Source of the DNA: Desulfoscipio geothermicus
GTDB lineage: Bacteria > Bacillota > Desulfotomaculia > Desulfotomaculales > Desulfallaceae
Direction of reading: 5' to 3'
Assembly: GCA_016841205.1 (NCBI GenBank)
Contig: JAENZP010000001.1
Coordinates: forward strand, 186,001 to 250,000
Length of the DNA: 64,000 nt
Shown piece by piece: positions 25,803 through 35,800 of the stretch. The notes under the pieces were generated by a model that did no database searches, was not told the origin of the DNA, and saw nothing but the letters and a program-made list of their open reading frames with translations. A program made the translations under genes and the position numbers. Position 1 is the first letter of the stretch; each line of letters opens with the position of its first letter.

Positions 25803-25865
25803 AAATCTTTCACCTCAATTTACGAGAGAAGTAGCCAGAGCGTCCTCCGGCTACTTTATAGCTTT

Positions 25866-26138
25866 TTATAAATTTTCCAGTTGCTTATTAATAAATTCAA
25901 GCCTGCTTTGCAATGCATCTCTTTGTTCTTGCAGCAACTCTTTTTGTGTTTTTGATGAAGCTTGGTCTACGTTATAATTTCCACCAAACGCTCTTCCAAA
26001 GCCGCGTCTGCATCTAAGTAATAATCCCAATCCTAAGCCTGTACCATATTTAACAGCATTTGTTCCGGAACAAGGTCCTAAGCCTCTACCAGACATTGTT
26101 CCTCGCCCCATCGGGCCAGTTCCATCTCGTCTTGGCAT
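25866..26138 (-). CDS. DUF5320 small Gly/Arg-rich protein, copy 2
   Basis: The same 90-residue protein as at 18862-19134: PRRDGTGPMGRGTMSGRG motif, GPCSG, and a C-terminal coiled coil. ATG at 26138 follows GGAGG at eight bases. First gene of operon copy 2; function unknown. Confidence 0.85.
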   Translation of the reverse strand: MPRRDGTGPMGRGTMSGRGLGPCSGTNAVKYGTGLGLGLLLRCRRGFGRAFGGNYNVDQASSKTQKELLQEQRDALQSRLEFINKQLENL

Positions 26139-26162
26139 ATGACTCACCTCCTTATGATTTAT

Positions 26163-26212
26163 GACATATGTCGTTTTCAGTTTTATTATACAGTGTTTAT
26201 CACATATGTCAA
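26163..26212 (-). promoter_or_regulatory. ORP-type operon promoter with two ACATATGT operators, copy 2
   Basis: Same as copy 1: -35 TTGACA (complement of 26207-26212), 16-base spacer, -10 TATAAT (complement of 26185-26190), palindromes at 26163-26172 and 26201-26210. Repeat identity continues upstream to 26272, so all proximal control DNA is shared. Confidence 0.75.
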
Positions 26213-26439
26213 TAACTATTTAGAGCTTTATTTTAAAATAAATATAAAGAACGCTAATTAAGGCGATCTGCCTGGTTACTCCTCCCGACTACCAAAACAA
26301 GCCAGTACAGTATAAAATAAACTGCTTGAAAAGTTATTTTCCGTTTTTTTTGAAGGAGATTTTTTGAACATATAGTAACTATAAAAAAAGCATACTTTTT
26401 ATACACTTGATTTAACTTTAGATAGGGAGGTAATGATAA

Positions 26440-27216
26440 ATGGGTTATGAAACTTTGCTTGTAGAAATAAATGAACACATAGGTGTAATAACTTTAAACC
26501 GCCCGGACAATTTAAATACTTTTAATACTACTATGGCCCAGGAAATTAATGAGGCACTGAATAAGTTGGAACAACACGAAGAGACCAGGGTTGTAATTAT
26601 TAAAGGCAAGGGAAAAGCCTTTTGTGCCGGGGTAGATGTTAGTGAAATGGGTGGGAAAAACACTCTGGAACAATTTAACTGGGTTGAATTAATGATGAAA
26701 ATGAGCCTCACCATTGCTAATATGGGTAAGCCGGTTATTGCCTCCGTGCAGGATATGGCTATTGCCAATGGAACAGGTATAGTGCTTTCTGCTGATCTGG
26801 CTGTGGCAGCCGAAGGCGCTCGTTTTGGTACTACAGCAGTAAATGTCGGTCTGTTTTGCATGGGACCGGCTGTCTCACTTTCCCGTCATGTAGGCAAGAA
26901 AAAAGCACTGGAAATGTTATTAACCGGGGATATAATAGACGCTGCAGAAGCTGAAAGGATTGGTCTAGTAAACAAGGTTGTTCCTATGGACAAACTGGAA
27001 GAGGAAACAATGAAGCTAGCACAAAAGATTGCGGCAAAAAGCCCACTAGCTGTTCAATTGGGTAAAAAGTCCTTTTATAAAATGTGGGATTTAGAATTCG
27101 ATAAAGCTTATGAATTAGTAAATAACCATTTTGCCATTTTATGCTCAACCGAGGATGCCAGTGAAGGTGTAAATGCTTTTTTAGAAAAAAGAAAGCCTCA
27201 GTGGAAAATGAGATAA
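26440..27216 (+). CDS. Enoyl-CoA hydratase/isomerase (crotonase) family protein
   Basis: A 258-residue crotonase-fold protein with the oxyanion-hole/CoA motif KGKGKAFCAGVDVSEM and the second motif IANGTGIVLSADLAVA. The two glutamates used by true hydratases appear replaced: the first (usually GGGCELA) is Val in GTGIVLS and the second (usually FGQPEI) is Ala in FGTTAVNVGL. The enzyme may therefore catalyse another crotonase reaction on an acyl-CoA. GGGAGG lies nine bases before the ATG. It is the only gene on this strand between the ORP copies and the TusA gene and appears monocistronic. Confidence 0.85.
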   Translation: MGYETLLVEINEHIGVITLNRPDNLNTFNTTMAQEINEALNKLEQHEETRVVIIKGKGKAFCAGVDVSEMGGKNTLEQFNWVELMMKMSLTIANMGKPVIASVQDMAIANGTGIVLSADLAVAAEGARFGTTAVNVGLFCMGPAVSLSRHVGKKKALEMLLTGDIIDAAEAERIGLVNKVVPMDKLEEETMKLAQKIAAKSPLAVQLGKKSFYKMWDLEFDKAYELVNNHFAILCSTEDASEGVNAFLEKRKPQWKMR

Positions 27217-27245
27217 AACAGCGCACTGCATCATTAAGTTTTTTT

Positions 27246-27289
27246 CTTTGGAAAAAACGAAGGTTTGTAATCCTCCGTTTTTTCCAAAG
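27246..27289. terminator. 18-bp hairpin between crotonase and tusA-like genes
   Basis: CTTTGGAAAAAACGAAGG (27246-27263) and CCTCCGTTTTTTCCAAAG (27272-27289) pair with one mismatch around eight bases. It lies between two convergent genes and can terminate both. Confidence 0.65.
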
Positions 27290-27329
27290 AACATAATATT
27301 CTGTGGTTTGCAAAAAGTGTCTTCAATAA

Positions 27330-27542
27330 CTACTTGGTCAAAATCAATAAGATATCTTCGCCCTGATTGGATATTTCAATCCGCCACCCTTTATTTTCAG
27401 CTAGACGTGATACATTTTCCCGAGCCGCTGCGTTACTAACCAGCACCTTTACAGTACCACCGTTCATGCTATCTAATGCTTGTTTGGCCAGTAACACGGG
27501 TTCCGGACACAGTAATCCCCGGGCGTCAACTTCCCTTTCCAA
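27330..27542 (-). CDS. TusA/SirA-like sulfur carrier protein
   Basis: A 70-residue TusA-fold protein with the persulfide cysteine in the CPxP motif (DARGLLCPEPVLLAK, residues 7-21). The start is TTG with AGGAGGGG six bases upstream; it overlaps the yedE-like gene end by 17 bases. Such proteins relay sulfur or selenium as persulfide/perselenide. Pairing with YedE suggests that sulfur or selenium imported by YedE is received by this carrier. Confidence 0.88.
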   Translation of the reverse strand: MEREVDARGLLCPEPVLLAKQALDSMNGGTVKVLVSNAAARENVSRLAENKGWRIEISNQGEDILLILTK

Positions 27543-28608
27543 AGCTCACCCCTCCTTTTACCACCACCGGAAGGTTTATCATTCCTATAGCAAACACAAC
27601 CAGCATGCCAAAAATCACCGCAACCTGACCGGCAAGCGGCACTCCGTCTCCGCTGGCGGCAAGACCGAAATTATGAGATATAGCTGCCCCGGCCATCAAT
27701 CCCATAATAGTGACGGCACAGTCAGTGTTCCCTTCGGCAGCGGCCACCAACTGCCGCAGCGGGCAACCGCCTAAAAGCACCGACGCCCAACCTGCCAGCG
27801 CCATCCCCATAAAGTTCCACAAACCATCAGTATGAGCCACCGGCTGCCCGGCAAATCCAACATGAAATGCTCCCACCGCCAGGTTTCCCACCAGGGCCAC
27901 TATAAATATGGTCATAAAACCATACAACAAGTGGCCGTCACCTAAAATAATAAAATCCCTGATACCGCCGACCATGCAAAGCCTGGAACGCTGGGCCATA
28001 ACCCCCACCGCCAGACCTGCCGCCAAAGCAATCCAAACAGGTGCATGCATAGAACCAGGCCCTTTCTCACTGAAAAACAAGAAAGCAGGTTTAGCCAGCA
28101 AAAGGAATAATAATACCGTCATAAATGCCGTAAACAAATAACCATTGCTTTTCTGCTGGGGGACAGCCCGGCCGAGGCTGAAACCTGATTTAAGAAACCA
28201 AACCCCGACAGCTACCCCGGCCACTAAGCCTACCAGTCCCACCCCGGCGTTTAAGTCTCCCCCGGCCAGCCGCAAAACAGCCCGCACGGGGCATCCCAAA
28301 AACACCAGCATGCCCATCATGGCAAAAAAACCTAATGTAAAACGGGTAAAGGAACTGGAACCGCCAATAGCCCTAAATTCTTTGGTAGCCTGGGAAGCAA
28401 TAAAAGCACCTAGTACCAAACCGATAATTTCAGGTCTTATGTACTGTACCGGCACGGCTCTGTGCAAGCCGAGCCCGCCTGATATATCCCGCAAAAAACA
28501 GGCGATACAAAAACCCATGTTAGCCGGGTTGCCCATAAGCACCAATATTACAGCCAACAGCCCCAGTACACCTCCGGCAGAAATAATCAACAGCCGCTGT
28601 TTGTTCAA
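27526..28608 (-). CDS. YedE/YeeE-family sulfur or selenium transport membrane protein
   Basis: A 360-residue protein with about nine to ten membrane segments and conserved cysteines in ANMGFCIACFLRD, FLGCPVRAVLRLAGGD, RLCMVGGIRD and LLGGCPLRQLV. These match YedE proteins linked to selenium metabolism and thiosulfate uptake. TTG at 28608 is preferred (GGAGGAGG five bases upstream) to the ATG at 28635, whose Shine-Dalgarno is too close. It is translationally coupled to the TusA-like gene. Whether the substrate is thiosulfate or a selenium compound is not decided by sequence. Confidence 0.87.
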   Translation of the reverse strand: MNKQRLLIISAGGVLGLLAVILVLMGNPANMGFCIACFLRDISGGLGLHRAVPVQYIRPEIIGLVLGAFIASQATKEFRAIGGSSSFTRFTLGFFAMMGMLVFLGCPVRAVLRLAGGDLNAGVGLVGLVAGVAVGVWFLKSGFSLGRAVPQQKSNGYLFTAFMTVLLFLLLAKPAFLFFSEKGPGSMHAPVWIALAAGLAVGVMAQRSRLCMVGGIRDFIILGDGHLLYGFMTIFIVALVGNLAVGAFHVGFAGQPVAHTDGLWNFMGMALAGWASVLLGGCPLRQLVAAAEGNTDCAVTIMGLMAGAAISHNFGLAASGDGVPLAGQVAVIFGMLVVFAIGMINLPVVVKGGVSFGKGS

Positions 28609-28635
28609 ATATACCTCCTCCTTCCAGATATCCAT

Positions 28636-29085
28636 TCTCCTTAATTAGGTCTATTCGGTTATATTAAATAAATATCCTTTATTTTTATTATTATATTATT
28701 TTATCTTTGAGCAGTTAATACAAAGAAATCTTTATAATTAGTACCCCCGGGATTCATAAGTAGGTTATTGTTACTCCATAATGAACATTATGTTTTGAAG
28801 AGTAAAGCAGCGTTTATCTAAACGCTGCTTTTAAAATGCGTGTATTTAACATATAAATAAACCATTTTGAGATCATTGACGCTCCTGCAATTTATGCCAA
28901 ACATGCATATCTAAGAAACTACCTTCAACATTTCTCAAAAGGAACATGTGTAGTGAATGTACTCGAAATCTTAAAGTTACAAAACAACAAATCCGTAATT
29001 CCTTATTCCGTAAGGATGCATGGCTTTTTAAACTAACGATATTTCAAAAACTTTAAGAAAAAAACGCGTAGGGGCACCTGTTGGT
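28636..29085. other. Gap with one perfect hairpin and an unassigned relic frame
   Basis: AAAGCAGCGTTTA (28804-28816) and its reverse complement (28819-28831) make a tight hairpin, a likely terminator. On the plus strand 28857-29032 is open for 58 codons without a start (begins INHFEIIDAPAIYAKH, ends RMHGFLN); I do not recognise it and it may be a gene fragment. Nothing else was seen. Confidence 0.4.
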
Positions 29086-29781
29086 TTAAGAAATATTCAA
29101 ACGATATCCCGCACCCCATATAGTTTCAATATACTCTGGATTGGATGTATCTTCTTCTATTTTTTCACGAATTCTTCGGATATGAACAGCTACTGTTGCA
29201 ATCTCACCCAAATTATCAATACCCCAGATCTTTTCAAAAATCAGTTCTTTACTTAATACCCGATCGGGGTTCTCAGCTAAATATACCAGGAGATCAAATT
29301 CCTTGGTGGTAAACTGAATTTCCTGACCATACAGGTAGACACGACGTGAACTTTTATTGATTACCAATCCTTTAATTTTTATTTCCTCATGATAATCAAC
29401 GACTTTTTGATTAACCAGCCGATTATAACGAGCAATATGGGATTTGATTCTTGCAACCAATTCTGCAGGACTAAAAGGTTTTGTCATATAATCATCGGCA
29501 CCCAGTCCCAATCCTCTGATTTTATCAAAATCTTCTTTTTTGGCTGAGACAATAATTATGGGGACATTACTTCTGTTGCGTATCGCCCGGCAAGTTTCAA
29601 AACCGTCCGTTTCAGGCAGCATGACATCTAATATGATGATAGCATAGTTTCCTTGTAAGGCACGTTGCAAACCTATCCGGCCGTTAAGTTCAATGTCCGC
29701 TTCAAATCCTTCAATCTCCAGATAGTCTCTTTCCAATTCTGCAATAGACTGTTCGTCTTCAATAATTAATACCTTTGGCAT
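29086..29781 (-). CDS. OmpR-family response regulator
   Basis: A 231-residue response regulator: receiver domain with acidic pair EDE, phosphoacceptor Asp in IILDVMLPETDG and Lys in MTKPFSPAEL, then a winged-helix DNA-binding domain ending in RRIREKIEEDTSNPEYIETIWGAGYRL (here ETIWGAGYRLN). ATG at 29781 follows AAGGAGG. The partner kinase gene lies 40 bases upstream. The pair is divergent from the RND efflux genes at 31.7 kb and probably controls them. Confidence 0.92.
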   Translation of the reverse strand: MPKVLIIEDEQSIAELERDYLEIEGFEADIELNGRIGLQRALQGNYAIIILDVMLPETDGFETCRAIRNRSNVPIIIVSAKKEDFDKIRGLGLGADDYMTKPFSPAELVARIKSHIARYNRLVNQKVVDYHEEIKIKGLVINKSSRRVYLYGQEIQFTTKEFDLLVYLAENPDRVLSKELIFEKIWGIDNLGEIATVAVHIRRIREKIEEDTSNPEYIETIWGAGYRLNIS

Positions 29782-29821
29782 GTGGTTTCCTCCTTGCAAA
29801 AAGACAATATTAGGTCATCAG

Positions 29822-31288
29822 TCAATTAGTGAAATAAACAGCTTTTTTCAAGGTAAAAAATATACTTGATCCCAGACCCTCGGAGCTTTTTGCCCAAATT
29901 CTTCCCTGATGGGCTTCAATAATCTCCTTCGCAATGGATAATCCTATGCCGCTACCTCCGGTTGCTCGGTTTCTGGCACAATCTACCCGGAAAAACCGGT
30001 CAAAAATCAAGGAAAGTTTATCTGCCGGAATACCACAACCGTTATCTTGAATTTCAATTAAGGCTTCACTATTTTCTTCTTTTAAGACTATATTTATTTC
30101 CTTATCCTGCTTATTAAGGTGTTTTTTGGCGTTTTCTATGATATTTTTAATAACTCTGACCAGTCTCTGCCGGTCGGCCATAATTAAATCTTTGCTTTCA
30201 TAATAGGAAATATAGTTAAGAATAATGTTATTCTCAGTTAAATCAAAATTCAATTCTTCCCTGACATCCTCAAGGTATTTGTTAATGTCTATACATTCAA
30301 ATGTAAAAGGAAGTTGTTTTATATCCAGTTTTGTAAAAAGCGCCAAGTCATTTGTCAACCGCTCCATTTCCACAGCGTTTGTTAAAATAGTATTAAGATA
30401 TTTTTCCATCTTAGCCTGGTTATTGGCTACACCGTCGATAATGCCGCGTACGTAACCTTTAATTGCTGTGATGGGTGTTTTCAGATCGTGGGAGATATTT
30501 GATATTAGTTCTTGTCTGCTTTTTTCATATTGCTCATTGAGAGCTTGTGATTGCTTGAGTTTTATTCGCATTTCCTCAAAAGCTTGGTACAATTCTCCTA
30601 TTTCGTTCTTGGCCGGATAGCTAATGGGGTAATCCAGGTTTCCATTTTTAATTTCCCGAGCAGCTTTCTTAACCCCATTTAACGGTTCAATTAAGCTTTT
30701 AGACATGCGGTAGGTTAAAAAACTGTTAGTCACAAAAATACAAATAATGAAAATTAGAAAAACCCACTTTACATATCCGATGTGGTCGGTCGGCGGAGTA
30801 TCCCAGGGGGCTTTTCTGTTCATGAAAAGGTAAATCTGAGCTGTTGTCCCGTCACTGAAAGAAAAGGCCCGGCATTGTACAAGGTATTCTTTTGTGACTG
30901 CCGACACCCATCTTTGGGTAATATCTTGTTCAAGGAATTTTACTAAATAAGGTTTAAGTTTTTCTGCGTTAACTGGAGCAGAATTATACATAAAGTTGTC
31001 ATTGTATTGAATCAAAACACCCATATGAAAGGAAGAAATTTCTTCGTTTAATCTTGCCAAGTACAAGGAGTCTTTTAATAAATCCGGCTTATTGACCAGT
31101 GTATTATCCAACTCCCGCATAAAATCAATATTTTCTTGCATTTTTTCTTCATCAGCAGCTTCTATTATATCCAACCGGTGTTCATTCTCATAGTTATTCA
31201 GAATTAGTCTGGCCGAAAGTATCGCCAAAAGAAGAGGAACAAGAATCATAATTATGTAAGAAGCCCACATTTTATGTTTTAAGGACAC
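29822..31288 (-). CDS. Membrane sensor histidine kinase (HAMP)
   Basis: A 488-residue kinase: N-terminal membrane helix, an extracellular sensor of ~140 residues, a second helix near 180-200, a HAMP segment (SLIEPLNGVKKAAREI), DHp box with His in ISHDLKTPITAIKGY, and ATPase motifs NIIENAKKH, DNGCGIPADKLSLIF and GGSGIGLSIAKEII. GTG at 31288 has GAGGTG nine bases upstream; GTG at 31300 lies against the ribosome site. It should sense envelope stress or a toxic compound and phosphorylate the adjacent regulator. Confidence 0.9.
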   Translation of the reverse strand: MSLKHKMWASYIIMILVPLLLAILSARLILNNYENEHRLDIIEAADEEKMQENIDFMRELDNTLVNKPDLLKDSLYLARLNEEISSFHMGVLIQYNDNFMYNSAPVNAEKLKPYLVKFLEQDITQRWVSAVTKEYLVQCRAFSFSDGTTAQIYLFMNRKAPWDTPPTDHIGYVKWVFLIFIICIFVTNSFLTYRMSKSLIEPLNGVKKAAREIKNGNLDYPISYPAKNEIGELYQAFEEMRIKLKQSQALNEQYEKSRQELISNISHDLKTPITAIKGYVRGIIDGVANNQAKMEKYLNTILTNAVEMERLTNDLALFTKLDIKQLPFTFECIDINKYLEDVREELNFDLTENNIILNYISYYESKDLIMADRQRLVRVIKNIIENAKKHLNKQDKEINIVLKEENSEALIEIQDNGCGIPADKLSLIFDRFFRVDCARNRATGGSGIGLSIAKEIIEAHQGRIWAKSSEGLGSSIFFTLKKAVYFTN

Positions 31289-31300
31289 GTTTTGTAACAC

Positions 31301-31665
31301 CTCTGAGCTTGCTTTCTTTACTCAATTATACCTCCTAAATTTAAACAAATTTAAAACTTTTCCTTAAATTTTTATAAAAAGTAAATGCCAGATATAGCAA
31401 AAATCTTATCAGTTTACCCTTCATAAATAGACACCAAACAGTAGGTCACTGTTTAATTCAACAGGATACCCCCGCTAGATTAACTGTACCAACCATTTTA
31501 CATGTCAATCAAAGTGGGATAAGGCTATTTAATGTAAATTTTAAATTTTGTTAAGAAAGTTTTTATATATATTTTAATAGCAGTTTATTTTCTTTACTTA
31601 TAATGTTTAGAAAGACAGTGCTTATGTTTCCTAGTTCCAACACTCCTGTAAAATAAAATAGAATA
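31301..31665. promoter_or_regulatory. Divergent promoter region between kinase and RND efflux genes
   Basis: An AT-rich spacer. AAATTTAAA occurs at 31337-31345 and 31347-31355, one helical turn apart, and related TAAATTTTAAATTTTG lies near 31533-31551 on the other side. These may be binding sites of the adjacent response regulator. No gene was seen. Confidence 0.3.
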
Positions 31666-31686
31666 ATGAAGGGGAGACAAAAAAAA

Positions 31687-32823
31687 TTGAAACGATTTAT
31701 AATTTTAGTTTTGATTTTATTTTTATTTTTTATTTTGAGTGGATGTGCAGGGAAATCACCATCCAACTCAAGCGATCAAAATTCTTCCACTGCCGTTGAG
31801 GTAGTGAAAATAACCAGGACAGACCTTAAAAAGAATTATAATACTACCGGGCAGATTGAGGCATCGGCCAATGCAACAATCGCCTCTAAAGTTTCGGGCC
31901 GTGTTAGCAAAGTCAACGTAAAATTGGGCGACCGGGTAACAAAATGGCAGGCGCTTTTCCAGATTGAGGACAAGGAAGCAAATAATCAACTGACTCAATC
32001 GAATGCTGATCTGGGCATTGCCCAAGTAAATTATGATACGGCAGTTCAGGCTTTAAAAGATGCCCAGTCCAATTATGATCGCTACCAGACCCTTTATGAA
32101 AACGCCGCTGTAGCCAAGAGCGATTTTGAAGAAGCGACAACTAAACTGGTCAATGCCAAGCTTAGTCTGGAACAGTCTCGCCAGCAAATGGAACAGGCTA
32201 AAGCAACTTTAAGCACTGCACAAGAGAATTTAAATGACTATTCGGTTACTGCTCCAATAGCTGGTCTCGTAGGTGCGATTAATGTTGAGATTGGAGAAAT
32301 GGTAAATAGCCAGACGGATGCCGCGCTAATCGTTAATATCGATACTGTCAAAGTAAAAGCTTCGGTACCGGAAAGCGTAGTGAACAACATCCAACCGGGA
32401 AGCAAGGTAACGGTAACCATTGATTCACTGAAGAAGTCCGTGGAAGGGACGGTGACTGTGGTAGCCCCCAAGGCCGACTCGACCACCATGGGTTATCCGG
32501 CAGAGATAGCATTGGACAATCCATCTGAGGAAATTAAGCCGGGGATGTCAGCCCAAATAGACCTCTACACCGGGACTTTAGAAAACATTATTGCGCTACC
32601 GCTGGACGCAGTCATTGAACAGGATGGGCAGCACATTGTCTATATTGTGGAAAATGACCAAGCCAAGGAAGTTTTTGTTGAAACAGGAGTATCCAATGAC
32701 TCCCAGATCGAAATCACTACGGGCTTAGAGGACGGACAAATCGTTGTAGTCCAGGGGAACAATTTTCTTTCCGATGGACAGCAGGTGAGGGTGGCCACGG
32801 AACAGGAAGGTGACGCCAAGTGA
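31687..32823 (+). CDS. RND efflux membrane-fusion lipoprotein
   Basis: A 378-residue HlyD/AcrA-family protein with a lipoprotein signal (lipobox FILSGC), a split biotinyl-lipoyl domain (SKVNVKLGDRVTKWQALFQI and DYSVTAPIAGLVGAINVEIG), a helical hairpin between them and a beta-barrel. TTG at 31687 follows AAGGGGAG by nine bases; ATG at 31666 lacks a ribosome site. It links the RND pump encoded next to the cell envelope. Such monoderm-type systems lack an outer-membrane channel; none is encoded here. Confidence 0.9.
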   Translation: MKRFIILVLILFLFFILSGCAGKSPSNSSDQNSSTAVEVVKITRTDLKKNYNTTGQIEASANATIASKVSGRVSKVNVKLGDRVTKWQALFQIEDKEANNQLTQSNADLGIAQVNYDTAVQALKDAQSNYDRYQTLYENAAVAKSDFEEATTKLVNAKLSLEQSRQQMEQAKATLSTAQENLNDYSVTAPIAGLVGAINVEIGEMVNSQTDAALIVNIDTVKVKASVPESVVNNIQPGSKVTVTIDSLKKSVEGTVTVVAPKADSTTMGYPAEIALDNPSEEIKPGMSAQIDLYTGTLENIIALPLDAVIEQDGQHIVYIVENDQAKEVFVETGVSNDSQIEITTGLEDGQIVVVQGNNFLSDGQQVRVATEQEGDAK

Positions 32824-35800
32824 AAATAGCTAATTTTTCCGTAGAGCGACCGGTTGCCATCTCAATGCTCATCCTCGCGGTGGTATTTATAGGTCTCTAT
32901 GCCCTACCAAACCTGGGGGTTGCTCTTATGCCTGACATGGATATGCCAATGGTGACTATCAGTACCAGTTACGAGGGGGCGGCGCCGGCCGAGGTTGAAA
33001 AAACAATCACAAAAATCATCGAATCTGCCGTAAGTTCGGTTAGCGGTGTCAAAGAAATCAGTTCCACCTCTTCAACCGGAAATTCCATGGTGATGGTGCA
33101 ATTCAACTATGGGGTTGATCTTGACGATAAAGTGAACGATTTGCGGGGCAAGGTTGATTCGGTGCGGAAATCGCTGCCGGATGATGCCGGCAGCCCTACG
33201 ATCTCAAAAATGGACCCTAATTCCCAGGCCATCATGACCTACTCCCTTTCCGGGGGAACCCTGGTCAAGATGAAAGAAATTGCGGAGAATACCATCGAGC
33301 CTGCTCTGGAACGAGTTGAGGGAGTCAGTTCCGTTTCGATCAGCGGCGGCAAGGAAAGAGAGATTCAAGTTAAACTGAATCGGACTAAAATGGATGCCTA
33401 TGGCCTGACCATACAGCAGGTGTCAGAAGCAATTTCCGGCGGTGATATTACCGGCACAGCGGGTACGATAGTCAGGGGATCCAGCGAAATAAGTATAAGG
33501 GTCATGAACGAATTCGACAGTTTGGATATCATTAAGAATGTGCAGATCAGTGTTCCAGACTCATCGGAAAACTATGTCCCGTTGTCGGACATTGCAGACG
33601 TAGTGGATTCTTTTAAGGAAGTCAGCACCATTACCTATGTAGACGATAACGAGTCTCTTAGCATTAGTGTGATGAAAACTTCGGATGGCAACACAGTGCA
33701 AGTCGCTAAACTGGTGCGTGAACAAGTCACCAGTTTAAGTCAAACTCTTCCTGAGGGAATAAAGCTTAGTATTGTCAGCGACACTTCCACCACCATCAAT
33801 GATACAATTAAAAGTGTTGCGGAACATGGCGCTCTGGGAGGAATCCTGGCGGTGATCATTTTGTTTTTATTCCTGCGCAGTCCCCGTAGTACCGCGGTAG
33901 TGGCTATCACTTTACCGATCGCTTTAATCGGCACCTTTTCGGCCATGTACTTTTCTAATGTTACGATTAACATGCTGTCACTGGGAGGATTATTGCTGGG
34001 CATCGGTTCCCTTGTCGATTTTTCCATTGTTGTGTTAGAAAGTATCTACAGGAAGAGGCAGGAGGGCTTTGACATAATTAGCGCGGCCAAAGTTGGCACG
34101 GCTGAGGTGGGGACAGCCGTGATGGCTTCGGCAGCTTCCCAGATCGTAGTTTTTCTGCCCGTTGTCTTTGTCAGCGGCATCGCCAGCATGATTTTTAAGC
34201 CCCTGGCACTTACAGTCAGCTTTTCCCATGCCTGCGCTCTTTTTGGTGCCCTAACGCTGGTCCCCATGATGGCCTCAAAGATGTTAAAAAACGTTCCGGC
34301 ACCTCAAGATTTTCAGTATCAAAAAGGCACTAAAAACCCGGTCACTATTTTCGGTTATGGACTGCAAAAGCTTACTTCCGCTTATAAAAGCACTCTCAGC
34401 TGGGCTTTAGGCAACCGTAAAAAAGTGGTGGCCGGTACCATATTGCTATTCTTCCTCAGCATGGCATGTATCCCGCTAATTGGAATCGAATTTATGTCTT
34501 CGATGGACGAAAGAGGAGTAAACGTGACCATTGAAATGCCAACCGGGACAAAACTTGAGGCAACTCAAGAAAAGGCTAAGGAAATTGATGCTCTCTCCCA
34601 AAAAGCATTAAGCTCCGGGATTAAAACAACTCATATAACGGTCGGCGGTGGCAGGAATCCCTTTTCAGGCACTTCTGAAAGTAATAACGCTACTATTGAA
34701 TATAAGCTCAAATCAACGGACCAATACAAACTAACAGCCAGTGAAGCAACGGAAAAAGTACGTCTGGCATTAAGCGATGTTGTTGGGGCTACTATCACGG
34801 TGGCTGCCGAATCAGGCGCCATGGGGATGTCCAGCAGTGCAGTCGATGTAATTATTCGGGGTGACGATCTGGACGCTCTTACTGAACTGGGAAATGAAGC
34901 GGTAGATATCATCAAAGGGGTTTCAGGGACCAGAAACGTATCAAGTTCATTATCCAACAATATACAGCTACAGGTAGAGGTTGACCGCGAGAAGGCAGCA
35001 CGTTACGGTCTTTCCGTGAGTCAGATCCTTTCAGTAATCAAAACTGCCTTCGGAGGATCGACAGTAGGCAGTTTGCATACCGGAGATGACACGGTAGACA
35101 TCACGCTAACGTTCCCCGATGATTTCGCCCAAACAGAGAGCAATCTGGCTAGCCTAGCTCTTGTTTCCTCTTCCGGGGTGCAAGTGCCGGTAAGCGATGT
35201 GGCCAGCATCGCAATTAAAAACTCTCCTCAAGAGATCAGCCGCTCGAATCAAAACCGGGAGGTTGAAATTACCGCTGATGTTTCCGGAATAGATTCCGGC
35301 AGTGTTAATAACGACGTGCAGGAAAAACTGGCTGCAATGTCGCTGCCCCAGGGCTATACCATCGATTTTAGCGGCGAGCGACGCAATATGAATGAATCTT
35401 TCAGTTCCCTGGGTATTGCGTTAATACTGGCGATTGTCCTGGTCTTTATGGTGATGGCGGCGCAATTTGAATCGCTGTTTCAACCTTTTATTATCATGTT
35501 TTCTTTACCTCCCACCTTTATCGGCGCAGTGATAGGGCTGGGGCTTACCGGGACCCGCTTGAACATTATGAGCCTAATTGGAGGGATTATGCTGGTAGGC
35601 ATTGTCCTAAACAATGCCATCGTGCTGGTAGACTATATTAATACTCTGCGGAAGCGGGGCGTCGAACGCAACGAGGCTATCCTGCAGGCCGGGCCAATCC
35701 GATTGCGGCCTATTCTAATGACGACCCTGTGCACAGTAGGGGCCTTGATGCCTATGGCAGTTGGCAGTGGTTCCGGTAACGAAATAATGAAACCGATGGC

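Larger units (their letters stand above)
21750..26272. repeat. ORP-type operon repeat, copy 2 (4.5 kb)
   Basis: Direct repeat of 14745-19268. Differences are three bases at the left end, one block at about 24831-25144, and a net one-base length change inside that block that joins two genes in frame. Confidence 0.97.

Noticed and set aside
14745-26272. Interpretation of the 4.5 kb repeat as a composite transposon
   Set aside because: No transposase, no terminal inverted repeats and no target-site duplication were seen at 14745, 19268, 21750 or 26272.
28857-29032. Open plus-strand stretch of 58 codons
   Set aside because: No start codon, no ribosome site and no family recognised; kept only as a note in the gap entry.
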